This document shows positions 37,601-49,539 of a stretch of DNA of 64,000 nt, in pieces (positions within the stretch are counted from its first letter, which is position 1; each line of letters opens with the position of its first letter). The translations under genes were made by a program, and so were the position numbers. The notes below the pieces were generated by a model that searched no databases, was not told where the DNA came from, and saw only the letters and a list, made by a program, of their open reading frames with translations. The DNA comes from Bombus terrestris (Eukaryota; Arthropoda; Insecta; Hymenoptera; Apidae), in contig NC_063283.1 in assembly GCF_910591885.1 (NCBI RefSeq), forward strand, positions 4,263,001 to 4,327,000, given 5' to 3'.

Positions 37601-39630
37601 GCTTCCGGTTCCTTCTGCTTCGCTTTATCCTTGCAACAGCCGGACATGCAACACCCACCGGCTGCCTCCCTCGCTCTGAAAAACGACACGAATTTGCATC
37701 TTATTTCCCTAGGAATGGTAGAATTCTTAAAGTCGAAAGATGTCCTAATTCCAATAAATTCGCAAGAAACCTCCACCGCTGTTTTTTTCTTTTTTTTTTT
37801 TTTTCTATTTTTTATGCTACGCGGTTTCGCTTACACGACATTTTCGAATTGCGAAAGTATATTTATAGTTTGTTACGTGAAGTACTTTCTGTCGATTCGT
37901 GTATCCGGGTGGAAAAAATTTACGATGGTTCGTCGCGTAAATTCAATGATTCCCTTTGGAACTATTACCGTGTACCTATATGGCCGCCGAGCCCGTCGCT
38001 TAACGCTTATAATGTTTACCGGTTGGCTCTCCCCCTCTGAAGCCAGCTCTTTCTTAAAGGCTTCCTTAGGAAGAAAACTCGGTTAGTTTTCTTGGCCACA
38101 GCATAATTTCTCCTTCGGTGGTGGCGATGTACAACACCCTCCTTCCTCCTGCGGTCCCGCGCAGCATTTAGCTCCGCAACATCCGCCGATTGTCTTTTTC
38201 TCTCTGCACATTCAGTCGGGTAATTCGATTAAACGCACGACTTAAGTGTCCGATTAAACCACCGCTCTGCTGCCCCAAACTTCATTCCGTTTTTTAACCT
38301 ATTTCATTCTTAAGATTCTAGATCTTATCTTTTTTTTTTTCGTTCTTTCATCTTTAATTTTCTCATGCTGGCGGCCATACAGGAAGTATTCATATAATAT
38401 CGGAAGTACGATAAAATGTTGAAAATACTAATGGCTGCAATAACGATTAATAAATGAGACTTTCGATAGCCGAACTAATCAATTTCGTTTTACACGAAGA
38501 CCTTAATTTTAGTAATCAGGCACATAATTAATATTCAACGTTTTAACGATTTAATCGAAGGACTTGTTTTCAATAATGTAAGTGATACAAATAATTGGAA
38601 ATTTCAAGCCATATTTTGCAAGCTAATGTTTGTAATTGTCATCTTTCTGCGCGTTTCAATTTATGAAGTTAATCAGCGTGGCTCCTGAGCGCATAAAATA
38701 CTAACAGACTGCGGATGTTTATGCAAATTCTTGCGGAGAATATGGAAATAGTAATGGAATAATAATCATTTAAAAAAATGGGACCTGAACAGAGGTTTCT
38801 TTCGCTTGATATTTCATACTACAAAAGTGTATATTTCAAAAATGTTACCATTCAACATAATTCAACCCTGTGCTAGAGAAACATCAAAACCATAGTATCA
38901 GAGGGAAATTTCAAAAACTACAAAATAATGTAATTGATATACAAAATAATGTAATGAAAATTACGAAAATAATGTTCGATCATTTGTTGCGACAGTGTAT
39001 TCTTTTCGTGATCATTGTATGAAAAAAAGTAATTTTTTATAAGCTTCCAAATAAATTTTCGTTTTTGTTGAAAAGCTCGTTTGATTTCTGTCACTTTTGA
39101 AATATGGTACACGCGAGATATATATTCGTATTATTTATATTCCGTACATTTCTGCATCTCTAAATTTCCCATAAACACTCGCATTCTAGGAATAGCTACA
39201 TTTTAAAAACTATTAAGGATATTGATAGAAAATATAGACATCGTACTTCTTCGAACAACATCCACCGAAATCCTTCTCCTTGGCCTCGCCGTTCTTCTTC
39301 TCACCGCTGTGAACGTAACACACGAAAGTTTATTGCGACACGGAACTTTTGAACGATTAAAGAATCTTACAAAGATATATATATATACTAACTGGTCGCA
39401 TTTGCATGTCACTTGTCCTGCGTATCCCTTCTGGCTCGTAACTTTTCTGTAGGGCGAAAAGAGGCAGCTGAACTTTTTAGTTTTTACGCATTAAGTGGCT
39501 CTAAACGAATTCTGTCGTTCTTAGAAATTCAGAATGCAAGATAAGAGCCGACATTACTCATGAAATCACCCCAATAGGTTTACAATCATCTTTCGATTAA
39601 TTTCGAGACTTACGCGCAATGATCGCACAT
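34672..39630 (-). CDS. Cysteine-rich protein of unknown family, long form (6 exons, 197 aa)
   Basis: I do not recognise this family. Inferred exons, minus strand: 39630-39614, 39446-39393, 39306-39247, 36933-36805, 36280-36087, 34811-34672; 594 nt, 197 residues. The start is MCDHC, with an in-frame TGA a few codons upstream. Residues 1-43 are Lys-rich with C2, C5, C20-K-C22 and C40-C41. Residues 45-86 hold a short repeat (SRNSVMPPRNSMAPRS). Residues 96-116 have four CC pairs spaced CC-x5-CC-x3-CC-x5-CC. The tail is Tyr/Pro-rich (YGYDYGQP), then CPTRKEKLPMCFGGDCQDSEC, then a hydrophilic end at TAA 34674-34672. A minus-strand AATAAA lies at 34441-34436. There is no signal peptide or membrane segment, so it is probably cytosolic. 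Good splice sites occur at 39614 (GTAAGT), 36087 (GTAAGT) and most acceptors; donors GTTAGT (39392) and GTACGA (39246) are weak. Phase agreement across all joins supports one gene, but the joins across 39.2-36.9 kb are inferred. The reading frames of the CC exons are surer than the joining. Confidence 0.55.
37494..37553 (-). terminator. Two polyadenylation signals after the 37.7-kb cysteine exon
   Basis: Minus-strand AATAAA at 37553-37548 and again at 37499-37494, both within 80 nt of the TGA at 37570. They mark this exon as a likely 3'-terminal exon rather than an internal one. Confidence 0.45.
37570..39630 (-). CDS. Same cysteine-rich locus, short form with terminal exon at 37.7 kb (78 aa)
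   Basis: Alternative product using terminal exon 37675-37570, with a strong acceptor (GTCGTTTTTCAG) and phase-2 entry. With the first three exons it gives 237 nt, 78 residues. It adds REAAGGCCMSGCC, a Lys/Glu-rich linker, then KCCADRK and TGA. Its GGCC-x3-CC core falls at residues 50-58, exactly where the 38.2-kb exon places the same core, so the two look like duplicated exons. Two minus-strand AATAAA signals follow the stop, at 37553-37548 and 37499-37494, which supports a true 3' end here. The long plus-strand open frame across this exon is taken to be an antisense shadow. Confidence 0.5.
38083..39630 (-). CDS. Same cysteine-rich locus, short form with terminal exon at 38.2 kb (83 aa, metallothionein-like composition)
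   Basis: Alternative product: exons 39630-39614, 39446-39393 and 39306-39247 joined to a terminal exon 38203-38083. That exon enters in phase 2 like the others and ends in TAA; total 252 nt, 83 residues. It adds GGCCGAKCC, then GGCCTS, then KLCCGQEN. The whole has 14 cysteines in 83 residues (2, 5, 20, 22, 40, 41, 52, 53, 57, 58, 67, 68, 78, 79), many lysines and only two aromatic residues. That composition resembles metallothioneins or other metal-binding Cys-rich proteins, but I see no family signature that proves metal binding. I find no separate first exon between 38.2 and 39.2 kb, which favours sharing the MCDHC exon. No clear AATAAA follows the stop within 180 nt. A separate small gene with its own unseen first exon remains possible. 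Confidence 0.5.
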
Positions 39631-39999
39631 GATGGATTCGTTTGGTTTTCAAGACAAACTAAAGAAGATGACGAACTTGTGGAATAAGCTGTGAATTTTG
39701 AAGGTTTTGCGGGAAAAAGTCCAACCGCAGATCGTAACACGAACAAACGCACTGCCGATCGAGCCTCTTCATCTTTTTCTGCTGGCAATCTGCTCGCCAA
39801 TTGGCAGCCGCTCGATTTCGTCCTGGGTCACGTGCTCCACTCGAACGAACCTCCGCAATCAATTCAATTAAAATTGCCACACAGCGAAAAATTTGTATTG
39901 CTAAGCAAATACATCGTACGCGTTTCACGGAAATCAGTTACCTCGGGATAAGAGGCAATCACATTTACCATATGTCATATTTTATCTTCGAATGCGGGA

Positions 40000-40013
40000 G
40001 GGGGGGGGGGGGG
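40000..40013 (+). repeat. Poly(G) run
   Basis: 14 G with flanking G-rich bases. Such runs stall polymerases and are prone to assembly error. Confidence 0.9.
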
Positions 40014-40246
40014 AATGCATTTTGTCGAATCGATATAAAAATCGATGATCTTTCTCGAGGTCTCAAAATATGTAAATGCTGAAAGAGAAGCACCGAATGA
40101 CGGTACGTGGAGTTGTCGTTGAACCATGCAACGATGTACTCGAATCAATTTTCGGTATTATTGGGACGGTTCTGTGTATGCACGAACCGGTTGGTGAAGT
40201 ATAGTTCTCGAGGATCTTGCGGTGCATACGTATATTCCGTGTCCTG

Positions 40247-40919
40247 TATAGGATGTCCCAATATTTAACAGTCAGACTTTGTCGGTAGGGTAAATTACGG
40301 TTATTTGAGTGAAGCTAACAAGGAAAGCTCAGGATTAAAATTTGGCTGAGAATTTACATGGAGGATTTTGGATAGAAGATTTTGGATGGAGGTGTCTTAT
40401 GCATTTTCGAGAATCGTTTGTTTACTAGTATTTTCTCCTAACACGTTAAAAAACATTCTTCTATTTTTATTAATAAATATTTTCCCATCGGATTCCCATA
40501 AAGGATCGGATATTGGAGGATGGTTTCACCCCTTAAACTTGAGGTGTCGCAAATGAAAAAAAGGCTGTTCTTTAAGCCTACAAAATTTCATCCAAATCGG
40601 AACAAAATTGCGGTTCTTGCTTGTAAATAAGTAACTTACCTCGTGATTCGCCAAATTCGGTTATGAACAATCGTTAAGCTCATTATTACTGACCCGATGA
40701 ACGATCTTATCGTTATAATTATTTTATTACAGCCATAATTATTTACGAGGATATAATCCCTACCGATCAAAACGAAATAAACTTGTTCGATGTTAATATC
40801 ATCAGTCGTAATTGCCATACTTGAGCCTGTATATACATAGCCTGTGTATATTACTTTATTCTTGAAAGGTAAAGAATGGACGTACAAAGTTTGGCTGTTA
40901 AGACCTAGGACACCTTATG
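40247..40919. mobile_element. MITE-like element with about 40-nt imperfect inverted ends
   Basis: Left TATAGGATGTCCCAATATTT then AACAGTCAGACTTTGT; right end, reversed, CATAAGGTGTCCTAGGTCTT then AACAGCCAAACTTTGT. About 80% match over 36-40 nt. About 670 nt long, no transposase frame; it includes TTTCACCCCTTAAA, a motif also seen near 34,467. Confidence 0.65.
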
Positions 40920-41686
40920 TAGCCCGATATGAACATTTTCGAACAGCTGACTGCCGCGACTTTCATCCCTGAGAACCAGGTCACAAGGTTGAACCATTCG
41001 GTGTGAACCACTTGAGCGAATCTATTATTAAATTGCTTTTCACGGACCGATGAAATCTTTCGTAGCAAGAAAAGATACGTGTATGTCACGTGAACATCTT
41101 CTGGGGAACGTGACTTTGAAAAATAGATGGAAATTCGTAATTTACGAATCGTCGTTCAAGCGCAATAAAATATTTTAATTACACGCAAATTAAAGATATA
41201 TGTACGTATACACGTGTGTATATAAATCTTTGTATCTGTGTACATGTGTATTATTTTCCAGTTGGAATATGGTCGGATGAGAGGCAGAATGTTACGATAT
41301 CGGGAAAGTGCAGCGAAACGTTTATACCAGATGGAATGAAACACGCGAAATAGCCGGCATGAGTAGAACCAAGTGGAAATACGAGCTCGACAAAAAGAGG
41401 CAATTACATTTTCGATGGTTTGCAGAGGTTGAATGAACGAGAGGGCATGAGTTTATGGGCATCGTTCGACGAACTTGAGAATTTCGTCGTTAAGTTTATG
41501 GTCCTATATTCAGGAGTCGGTATCAGGTAAAATTCGCAATTTATCAACAATTTATGAACATTCACCCTGTCGTAATCGCGGTTGATTTGACAGATTAAGT
41601 ATTTTTAGACACATTGTACAGTTCGTCGACGTAGAGTAGCGAACGATGCTTTTAGTATACTAAATCCTTATGTATTCATCGTTTGA

Positions 41687-42060
41687 GATTGAAAACGAGA
41701 AAAAAATGGGAGAGAAGAGGAGTGGCAAGAAGGTGTAGGAAGAGTAGGAAAGAAAAAAGGAGGGAAGAAAAGGAAGAAAGATGGAAGGGTGAAGAGCTAA
41801 AGAAAGAAACCAGAGGAAAAAGGATAGGAGTGAGCTAGAGGGAAAAAAGGAAAGAATGGAAATGAGGTGTAACAAGGAATGGAAAAGGAAAGAAACTAAT
41901 GGTAGGAGGGTCGAAAATAGAAATGAAAGGAAGAAAAACAAAATGGGGCAAGAGAAGAAAGGGGAGAGGTGGAAGAAAAAGGAAGGGTGGCGGCGACTAA
42001 GAGAAAGGTAGAATAGCAGAGACTAAGAAAAAGGAAAAAGGAGGAAGCGGCGGAGAGAAT
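41687..42060 (+). repeat. Long purine-rich tract
   Basis: About 370 nt that is almost all A and G on the plus strand (GGAAGAAAGATGGAAGGGTG and the like). The open frame on the opposite strand, rich in Leu, Ser and Phe, is a composition artefact. Confidence 0.9.
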
Positions 42061-43682
42061 CCGCTAAGATAGCAGTATGTGTATGTTTGATCCTGCTTCT
42101 GTATGACAATGAATCGCTCCCCTTTATACAACACACCGAAACAAAACCAACAAATGCATCTCAAAAAATCCCTAAACGAAAATATCCATAAATTTACTTC
42201 TAAATCTTGGTGGATTCTAAAACGCTAGAACCCTGTGAATGGGAACTTTAGATGGCGCAAAAATTAATGTTCACGATTTCCGACATGAAAATGTATATAA
42301 CACGGATATACAAGCCCGCGCACATAGCAGGGTTCCTTCTTTCCGTTTCTCCCGGTTGTAAATTGCACGAATTATCGTCGCTTCATCGGACAACTCGCGA
42401 AACCGAATATCTCAACAATTAGAAAACATTGGGTCGAACTTTGCTTTTACCATCGTTGTTGGTATCGAGTGGCGCACGGTTCGACTGTTTTCTCATAAAT
42501 AAATTCACCGACCCCCTTTTTCGGAGAATTTGTTTTAACAACGTTTTAAGAATACTCGTAAAATTTTCTTTAGAGTTTAGAGGGAAGAATCGTGACTGTT
42601 CGACCTCTCGTTTTATCGATACTTGTGTATCGTAGTCGGGTCATAATCGGACGGTATAATAAGCGAAATATTCTGGAAATTTTGGAGCTCTCGTTCGGGA
42701 AATGAGGTAAACACGATAATCGTGCTAGGATTAGATGGTCGTTCGTCATTAAGGGCGGCGGCTTAATGAGGCGTGGTCCCTTCATTAATAAAGTTTAAAT
42801 TGAGCGTTGTAGTTGAGAAAAATTGTTAGGCAGTTAATTACCGGCGTGATAAAAGGACAGTCGCGTCCAGCGAGATTGAGAAACTTCCCGTACAATGGGG
42901 AGAATTTCATTTTCCCCTTCATTTTCCCCGACGATCTTCGACGTGGTCTTCCGCTGAATTACCTTCGAAGACACGTCGAACCTCCTCGAACTAAAATAAT
43001 CTAGCCGATCGTAATTGAAGACAGAAACTTTACTTTTCTATTTTTTTCCAACGAATGCGCTTCGTTTCCGCGGGATCAAAGTGTCAACTGATTATTTTGC
43101 GCTCTGTTAAATATTTGTAGACAAATGCATCGATGGAAAATGTTTACAATTGCACGAATGACGCCTACGGGCGGCTTTAGTTTACGTCAAATGATTCGAC
43201 ATCGGTTCAAACGTAACCGATAATCGAACGGATTCCCATCCAAGTGTGATTAAACACGTGTCATCGATGTAGATACATCATGATGTACTTCCATCGTGGG
43301 CAATTGACAAATGCATAATATTCGCATGAATGAAAAATCGAAATTCATTACAAGAATCGGGCTCGCAAATGCGATACTGTGTTTCGCTCATTAATTAATG
43401 AATCGTATTTTTATACAATTAGAATTAAATTCTAGTAAGTTACAAACTGAGGAAAAGAGAAAGAAATTTGAACGTATAGTTATCATGGAAATATTTGAAA
43501 ATTTATGAAATCATATTATGAATATTATATATTATACAAAATAGATCAAAATTTCATTAGCGTTGTAATGAGACACGAGTAGCATGACTGTATTTGGTAA
43601 AGGTTAAAACAAAACCGAAAATGTAGATATAGATATATATCGAAGTTACAAGATAGTTATTACAAACATATTATACATTTCA

Positions 43683-43813
43683 CAATGTTTGCTAAAGTAT
43701 TTGAACAGCTAAATATGTGTTACATTAATAAACCTCAATGTTTTATAGAACAATCCTTAACACTAATTGCTTAACAATAATTAAGAGGATTATTTATATC
43801 ATAAACTATTTTC

Positions 43814-43845
<32 letters not shown>

Positions 43846-44369
43846 GAGAGACAAATCTGATACATGTCAAGAATCGGTAGAGTGACACACAAATATTTAT
43901 TCTTTAGATATACGACCCTAACCAGCACCATTGACCAAGTCAAGAAAATCCCTGATTCATTCTTTCACCACATTTTTACCTGCTGTCAGCTCCACGTCCC
44001 TTGCTTTTTTACCATAGTCGATTAGTCAATAGGAACCTTTCTGTAATTAGCCAAGACCAAGCAAAAACACGTTGACCCATTCGTATCATTTTTTATTTTC
44101 ACTTCCCCAAAGATTCATACACACACACATACACATACACAGTAATCGTTGTGTGAAGTACAATAAATCTTCAAGATGTTGAGAAAATTACATCAGTATA
44201 TCTTATATTAATATATCTTCCGCGACGTATATTTTCAGATTGATTTCGATACCAGCGCGATCATGATATTCGAATCTCATTACGGTGTTATTGAAATTTC
44301 AAAAGGTTTCATATAACACAGACATAATATTGTCCATGGCAAGTATTCAAATACTTTCATGTTTCACTG
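43683..44369. mobile_element. MITE-like element, relative of 25112-25776
   Basis: Left CAATGTTTGCTAAAGTATTT then GAACA; right end, reversed, CAGTGAAACATGAAAGTATT then TGAATA. Length 687 nt against 665 for the other copy. It contains a 28-nt poly(T) run (43814-43841), possibly a later insertion or expansion. Confidence 0.6.
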
Positions 44370-44466
44370 TCTAGTGGCAAAGCTAGATAACGATAGGAAT
44401 CTTGTTTGGTTTTCCTACTCCATCTTCAACGTGCATACATGTACATTTGTAGATACATTTGTACAT

Positions 44467-44770
44467 ACTCTCATTCCAATTCTAGAACAGGACTAAGGGC
44501 AGAACAGGAGACCGATATATGATCTCCACGACCTTTACGGAAAATCTGAAACTCAGAAAGTACACAAAATGTGCATAATATGTAGGAGTACATAAATTAT
44601 GCCAAAAACAGAGTACGTACTCTCGTTCTAATTCTAGAACAGCACTAGAAACATACAAAGTCCGATATATGATCTGCTCGACCTTTATAGGCAATTTGAA
44701 ACTGAGAAAATACGCAAAGTGTGCATAATGTGTAGGGATATATAGATTATGCAAAAGATAGGCTATTTAT
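44467..44770 (+). repeat. Tandem duplication, period 152 nt
   Basis: ACTCTCATTCCAATTCTAGA at 44467 and ACTCTCGTTCTAATTCTAGA at 44619 start two copies, which share CCGATATATGATCT, CGACCTTTA and TGTGCATAAT-TGTAGG. About 80% identical by eye. Confidence 0.85.
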
Positions 44771-47700
44771 TATGATATTTAGTAAACGAAGTAGATCTCT
44801 CCCTAGATTCCATTTTTTTTTTTAATCGTGATTATAAAAATATAATTTTGTATAAATATCTGCAATGCAAAGATATAGAAACAAATTGCAGAAACAAATT
44901 AAACCAAGTACGTCGTGAATGGTCTAAAAGTCGATGTAAATTTCAAGTTAAAACAAACATGAAAAGATATTGAGAACGTTGACGCCTCGGCTATTGCCAG
45001 CTGTGAGCACGCAAACAGAATTTGAATATTTAATAAGAGGAAAATATTTGGATTTATTGAATTCTTCATGAAAATCATCAAAAGAAACACTTTGATTTTA
45101 TTCTATTGATACAGGATGATACTTGAAGTACTTCGTGATAACTAAAGAATGTAACTGATAAAAGCCATCTCAAATCATCAGAAATAATAGAGATCTTTTT
45201 AAAGGGCAATATAAAAATAGTAGAAAAGGGCACCGCGATAAGATTAACGGCACAAAAGGGACAATAAAATCATAATTTGAAAAGGACAGAAAAAGGAAGA
45301 AATTAGACGGTGGAAATTAATGACCAAAATTAAATGACCGCGATTAAACGATCAATTAGTTTTAACGAAATACACATGCACACATAGATAGACGATAGGT
45401 CCGGACAGCGCTGAGAAAATGTCAGGCAATCGACGTAGTCGGGTGCGGCACATGAATTTATCGCGGAGTAAAAAGTGTGAACACATTGTTGGAAAGGCGC
45501 CAGGTAACGCCACCATCCCCGAATCGCCCGCGAATCGAATACCATGCTCCATTCTGACCGGCCATAAATTCCTTTTTTTCTAATTCTGTTCTTCGCACAA
45601 AGCAGGTTTACGACCAGACGTGACGCGTTCACCGTGTCACGGAAAGTTTCGCTCGACTTTTTCGCAGCTAATTGCAGGCTAGCGATTTCTTGACCATCTG
45701 TGGGACACGTAGTACGACGTATACGCCTTTCTTATCGATAACCAACCAGCCATAAATCATTATCAGACCGATAATTCTACTTTTTCTTTCTGATAATCAA
45801 GGAGAACTTGGAACTACGACTATTTTTTCGAACAGCTATCAGCTATCGTATATTATATCGTTACTTCGAGAAAACAAAGATGATTGAAGAACGCTCCAAT
45901 GAACGATGAACTATGGTGGATTGATCCCATTCTTTTCGAATTACAGCGAAAATACGCTCACCAACTCGCAACAATCGATCGTTCGCGCGAAATGCTCGTG
46001 GTCCGAAACTTGAACATTTTCTGACGTTCCCAGGAACGATTATAATTTTCAGTATCCATCGTAGCTGTAGCAACCACATTTTGGACAGTTGCAGAATTTC
46101 GCAGTTTGGATATTCCCTCAGGACTCTCCGATACATGGTCTTTCAAATATTGAGCGTAATTCCCTTAGAATCGGGGATTATTTCTCTCGATTCCGTAAAC
46201 ATTGATCCATCTTAATCGGCACGCCTGGCCAAATCTTCGTCAACGTTTGCTATCAAGAATCCCTTGGTGATGCACGGAAAGCTCTTTTAGAGAATCATGA
46301 CGATCGGATTCTGTCCTTTGATCGATCGTGTTTAACGACTGGGCTGGTTCTCGCGAGCGTTGGGAAGATGTTTTAAATGGCAGGTTACTGCGAAGTTTCT
46401 GCACTCTCACGGCCAACGACAGAGATAAACGGAGCCTTAATGCAACGTCATCGACTACCGACAGAAAACTCGGATATACTTGATGGGAACGATGTGACAA
46501 GGTTGATACAATTGGTCGATTGTTAAAGATTACAATCTTCGTTTAGCACAACGAGTAATTAGTTCTTAGATGTACTTAGGGCTTACAAGAAACAACCGTT
46601 CTTCCTTTGTAGAATTTCCAACTTATATTTTAAAGGTATTAATTTTATAACTCGTCGGTTGAACTTCACTGCCGACGATTATAGACGTTGGTTTCAAAAA
46701 TATCGATGCAGATTATAAAATGTGCGCGTAGGGAATAATAGTTCTAGCTACAGCTACAGTGACTACACAAAGTATTGTTACATACCCTTACTTTCTAACG
46801 AAAGGCTTTTTTATGGAGTTCTACGTTTCATTTTCGAAGTATCAGATTTTGTTAAATCGTACAATAGTACTATCAAATGATACAAAATTTAAGAAACGTA
46901 ACTGATGAGGATTTTTCAGTATTTCACGTTTTATTTTTAAATCTTACTGTATCACTTCCACCAAATATCCGTTTCTCTCCGGTCGCTCGAATTTTCGAGC
47001 AGAGTCGAACAAAATTTTTTTCGGGTTTATGCCACAGACATCTGGATAAAAGGATAACGGAACGGCGGGTATGAAGGGAAATGGCCGAACGCTCCTTTTC
47101 TCGACGACCGTGCACCGTCGAGCCGGAAAATTCGGTGAGCTCGGATTAATCCGGCCAACGAGGATTAGCGGCTAGATCCCTTAGATCACAGGGTTAGCTC
47201 GCCACCTAACTGTCTTTCTCGTACCGCCGCTTTAATAACGGTATTTTGTAAAGCAGACTCAATGTATCTGAAGCTGTAAACCTATCTGCAATCTTACATT
47301 CCGGGCGCAACCCCTGCAGACTCCAGCTTGATTTTTCCGCAATATTTTACACTCTAACCACGCAAAACTTGCGATTTTCTGAATATAAGAGACAATAAAC
47401 AGCTCACTTTGGAAAATTCGCTTATTTTTCCGACGTTTATCAACATTGACCGGGAAAGTTATATCGTCGTTCATAAAACGGATGATTAGCATTCCCTTGA
47501 ACGCTTTTTCTTTTTTATAGTCGTTGTAAGTAGAATTTATCGTATCTATTGTACGATTTTCAAATGTTGAGACTTTAACTCTTAATCCGTTAAGGACCAA
47601 GCACACGCACAAAATAGTTCGCAATGTTATAAATACTTCAATTTCTTTAAACTTGATAAAATGGTAGAATTGAAATGGAACAAATAGCGACGAAAGAAAT

Positions 47701-49535
47701 ATTTCGATAATTAAAATACTATAAAATAGATATCGATAAAAATTTACAAACGAGATTTTGCATTGACGCTTAATCCGTGAAAGAAAATGAGATTGGAGCA
47801 TAAAGATTCGAAATCCATAATAGGATTAATTTAAGCACTTACGACAAAATCGATATTTCTACCTTTTATAGCGACCGCTCTTCTACTTTCCTCCATTAAT
47901 TGCCGAAAAATAAATTGTTTTGTCAAAGTTAGAGACCTTAACTCGACGAAGAGTTAAAAATCATGACCCTATAATAAAGGAAAGGTAATTCCGAGAACTA
48001 TTAAGGGATATGCCCTATAACTGTACACATAGGCAACATCCTCCGGAAAGGAACATTCAAATCGTTCCATTAAAAAGCCCAATAGAAGAGAAGAAATAGG
48101 AGGACGCGTCAACTGGTGCATCATTATCTTTCGTCGTTTGCCTCGGGGTTGTTTAGCCTCTTCGCTTTTCGCAGTACTTTTGCCACTTATAACCCCCGTT
48201 CAGCAGCACCATCTTCTTTTTTCCCTACTAGAGTCACCCTTGCTCTTTCTCCTACGCGTGTTGTCCGCCTCCCTCGGTGTGTTATTTACCCCTTCCCGTG
48301 GCTGACGCCCACCGTTCCACGCCACCCCTTGGCCCCCGCGCCCTTTTCCGGCCGCGCGCACAGCTTAGGGATTGTTTTAATACCCCGATGGGGCAGAACT
48401 GTGTGACCTACTTCCACCACGGTGAATATAGACGCGACCTAAGCCACGTTTTCAGAAGTCGGTTAGAGGTACATTCACGTTGCTGGCCCGAACAAACTAG
48501 GCGTGTTTCTTTCGTCCGTCGACTACATTACCGAAAATCCTATTAACGATAATTTTCTCTTAGGGAGAAACGAGTTTCGATGGTATCTTTCATCTGCTTG
48601 TTGAATGGCTTGTTCTATCGAAACTCGTTCAGATTAGTCGAGTTATCAATTTAGTTGTCTTAGTTATATTACATTACTGTATTTATTTCACTTTAGATAA
48701 CCATCGTTTCCTGTTTAATTCACTGTAAATAGATCCATCTATCAATAAATTTATCGTATAGGGTGGAAATCATCGGAAATCCTAATTTCTAATATTTCTG
48801 AATAAATAATCCTATAATAGTATATACCCCTTATCCTATAATAGTATATAAGCCCTTTAAGTATCGAACCCTTCCTTTTTTTAACATCCTGTATGTGTGA
48901 AATGTTAATTATGATGTTAACGTCATAACTGATGTAGACAAAGTACACCAACGATACAGAGTCGAGTTTTGGCTTAGAGAACCAATATCAAGCAATGCTG
49001 GAAATAGTATTATCATAGACATAATTATTACCTAATCAACTGCTGTTTTGAGATTGTTAAATAACCGCAACATTTTGGTTGCTTACAGAAAGGTTAATAC
49101 CGACCTGTAAGAGGATTCGACGCGTAAACGAGGTTGTAGAATTACAGAGGCAGAGGTAAGAAAAATAGCATCGTTGAGGGAAGTTAATTTCCGCCAGACG
49201 CCAATATCTCGGTGAATATGCTACATTGTCGGAAGTTTCGATCGTTCGCTGAATGATTTTCCTTCCGCGTTCCTGTAAAGAACCTCATCCGCTAAGCCGA
49301 TGAATACCTTAAGGGACGAAACTTTCTCAAAGTTTTGACAGTTTTGAAGAATTGAAGGAGCTGAATTGGCGTACGCGATTAACCCCTTCACGGTCATGCG
49401 CGTATATAGAAAAAATAAATAACGTCCCCACTGTAGCTAAGTTGATACAATAAATTCAAGGCCACACCCTAACATTAGCATTCGAGCATTAAAGATATAA
49501 AATGTAGCGATAGAATTACAAAAGTATATATATCA
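44771..49535. other. Gene-free stretch
   Basis: No supported gene. A 180-codon minus-strand open frame at 47801-47259 has no recognisable domain and a composition expected of AT-rich DNA. A transposon end-like TACAGTGACTACACAAAGTA lies at 46755 without a clear partner. Confidence 0.45.
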
Positions 49536-49539
49536 TTTG

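Noticed and set aside
37520..38086. 188-codon plus-strand open frame
   Set aside because: It runs antisense over the 37.7-kb cysteine exon and through a poly(T) run coding a string of Phe; no domain. Composition artefact.
41660..41941. 93-codon Leu/Ser/Phe-rich minus-strand protein
   Set aside because: It is the complement of the purine tract.
44482..44754. 90-codon minus-strand protein with an internal repeat
   Set aside because: The repeat is the 152-nt tandem duplication of non-coding DNA; the frame survives by chance.
47259..47801. 180-codon minus-strand open frame
   Set aside because: No recognisable domain, many Ile/Phe/Lys as expected in AT-rich DNA, and no splice or neighbour support. 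Kept only as a note.
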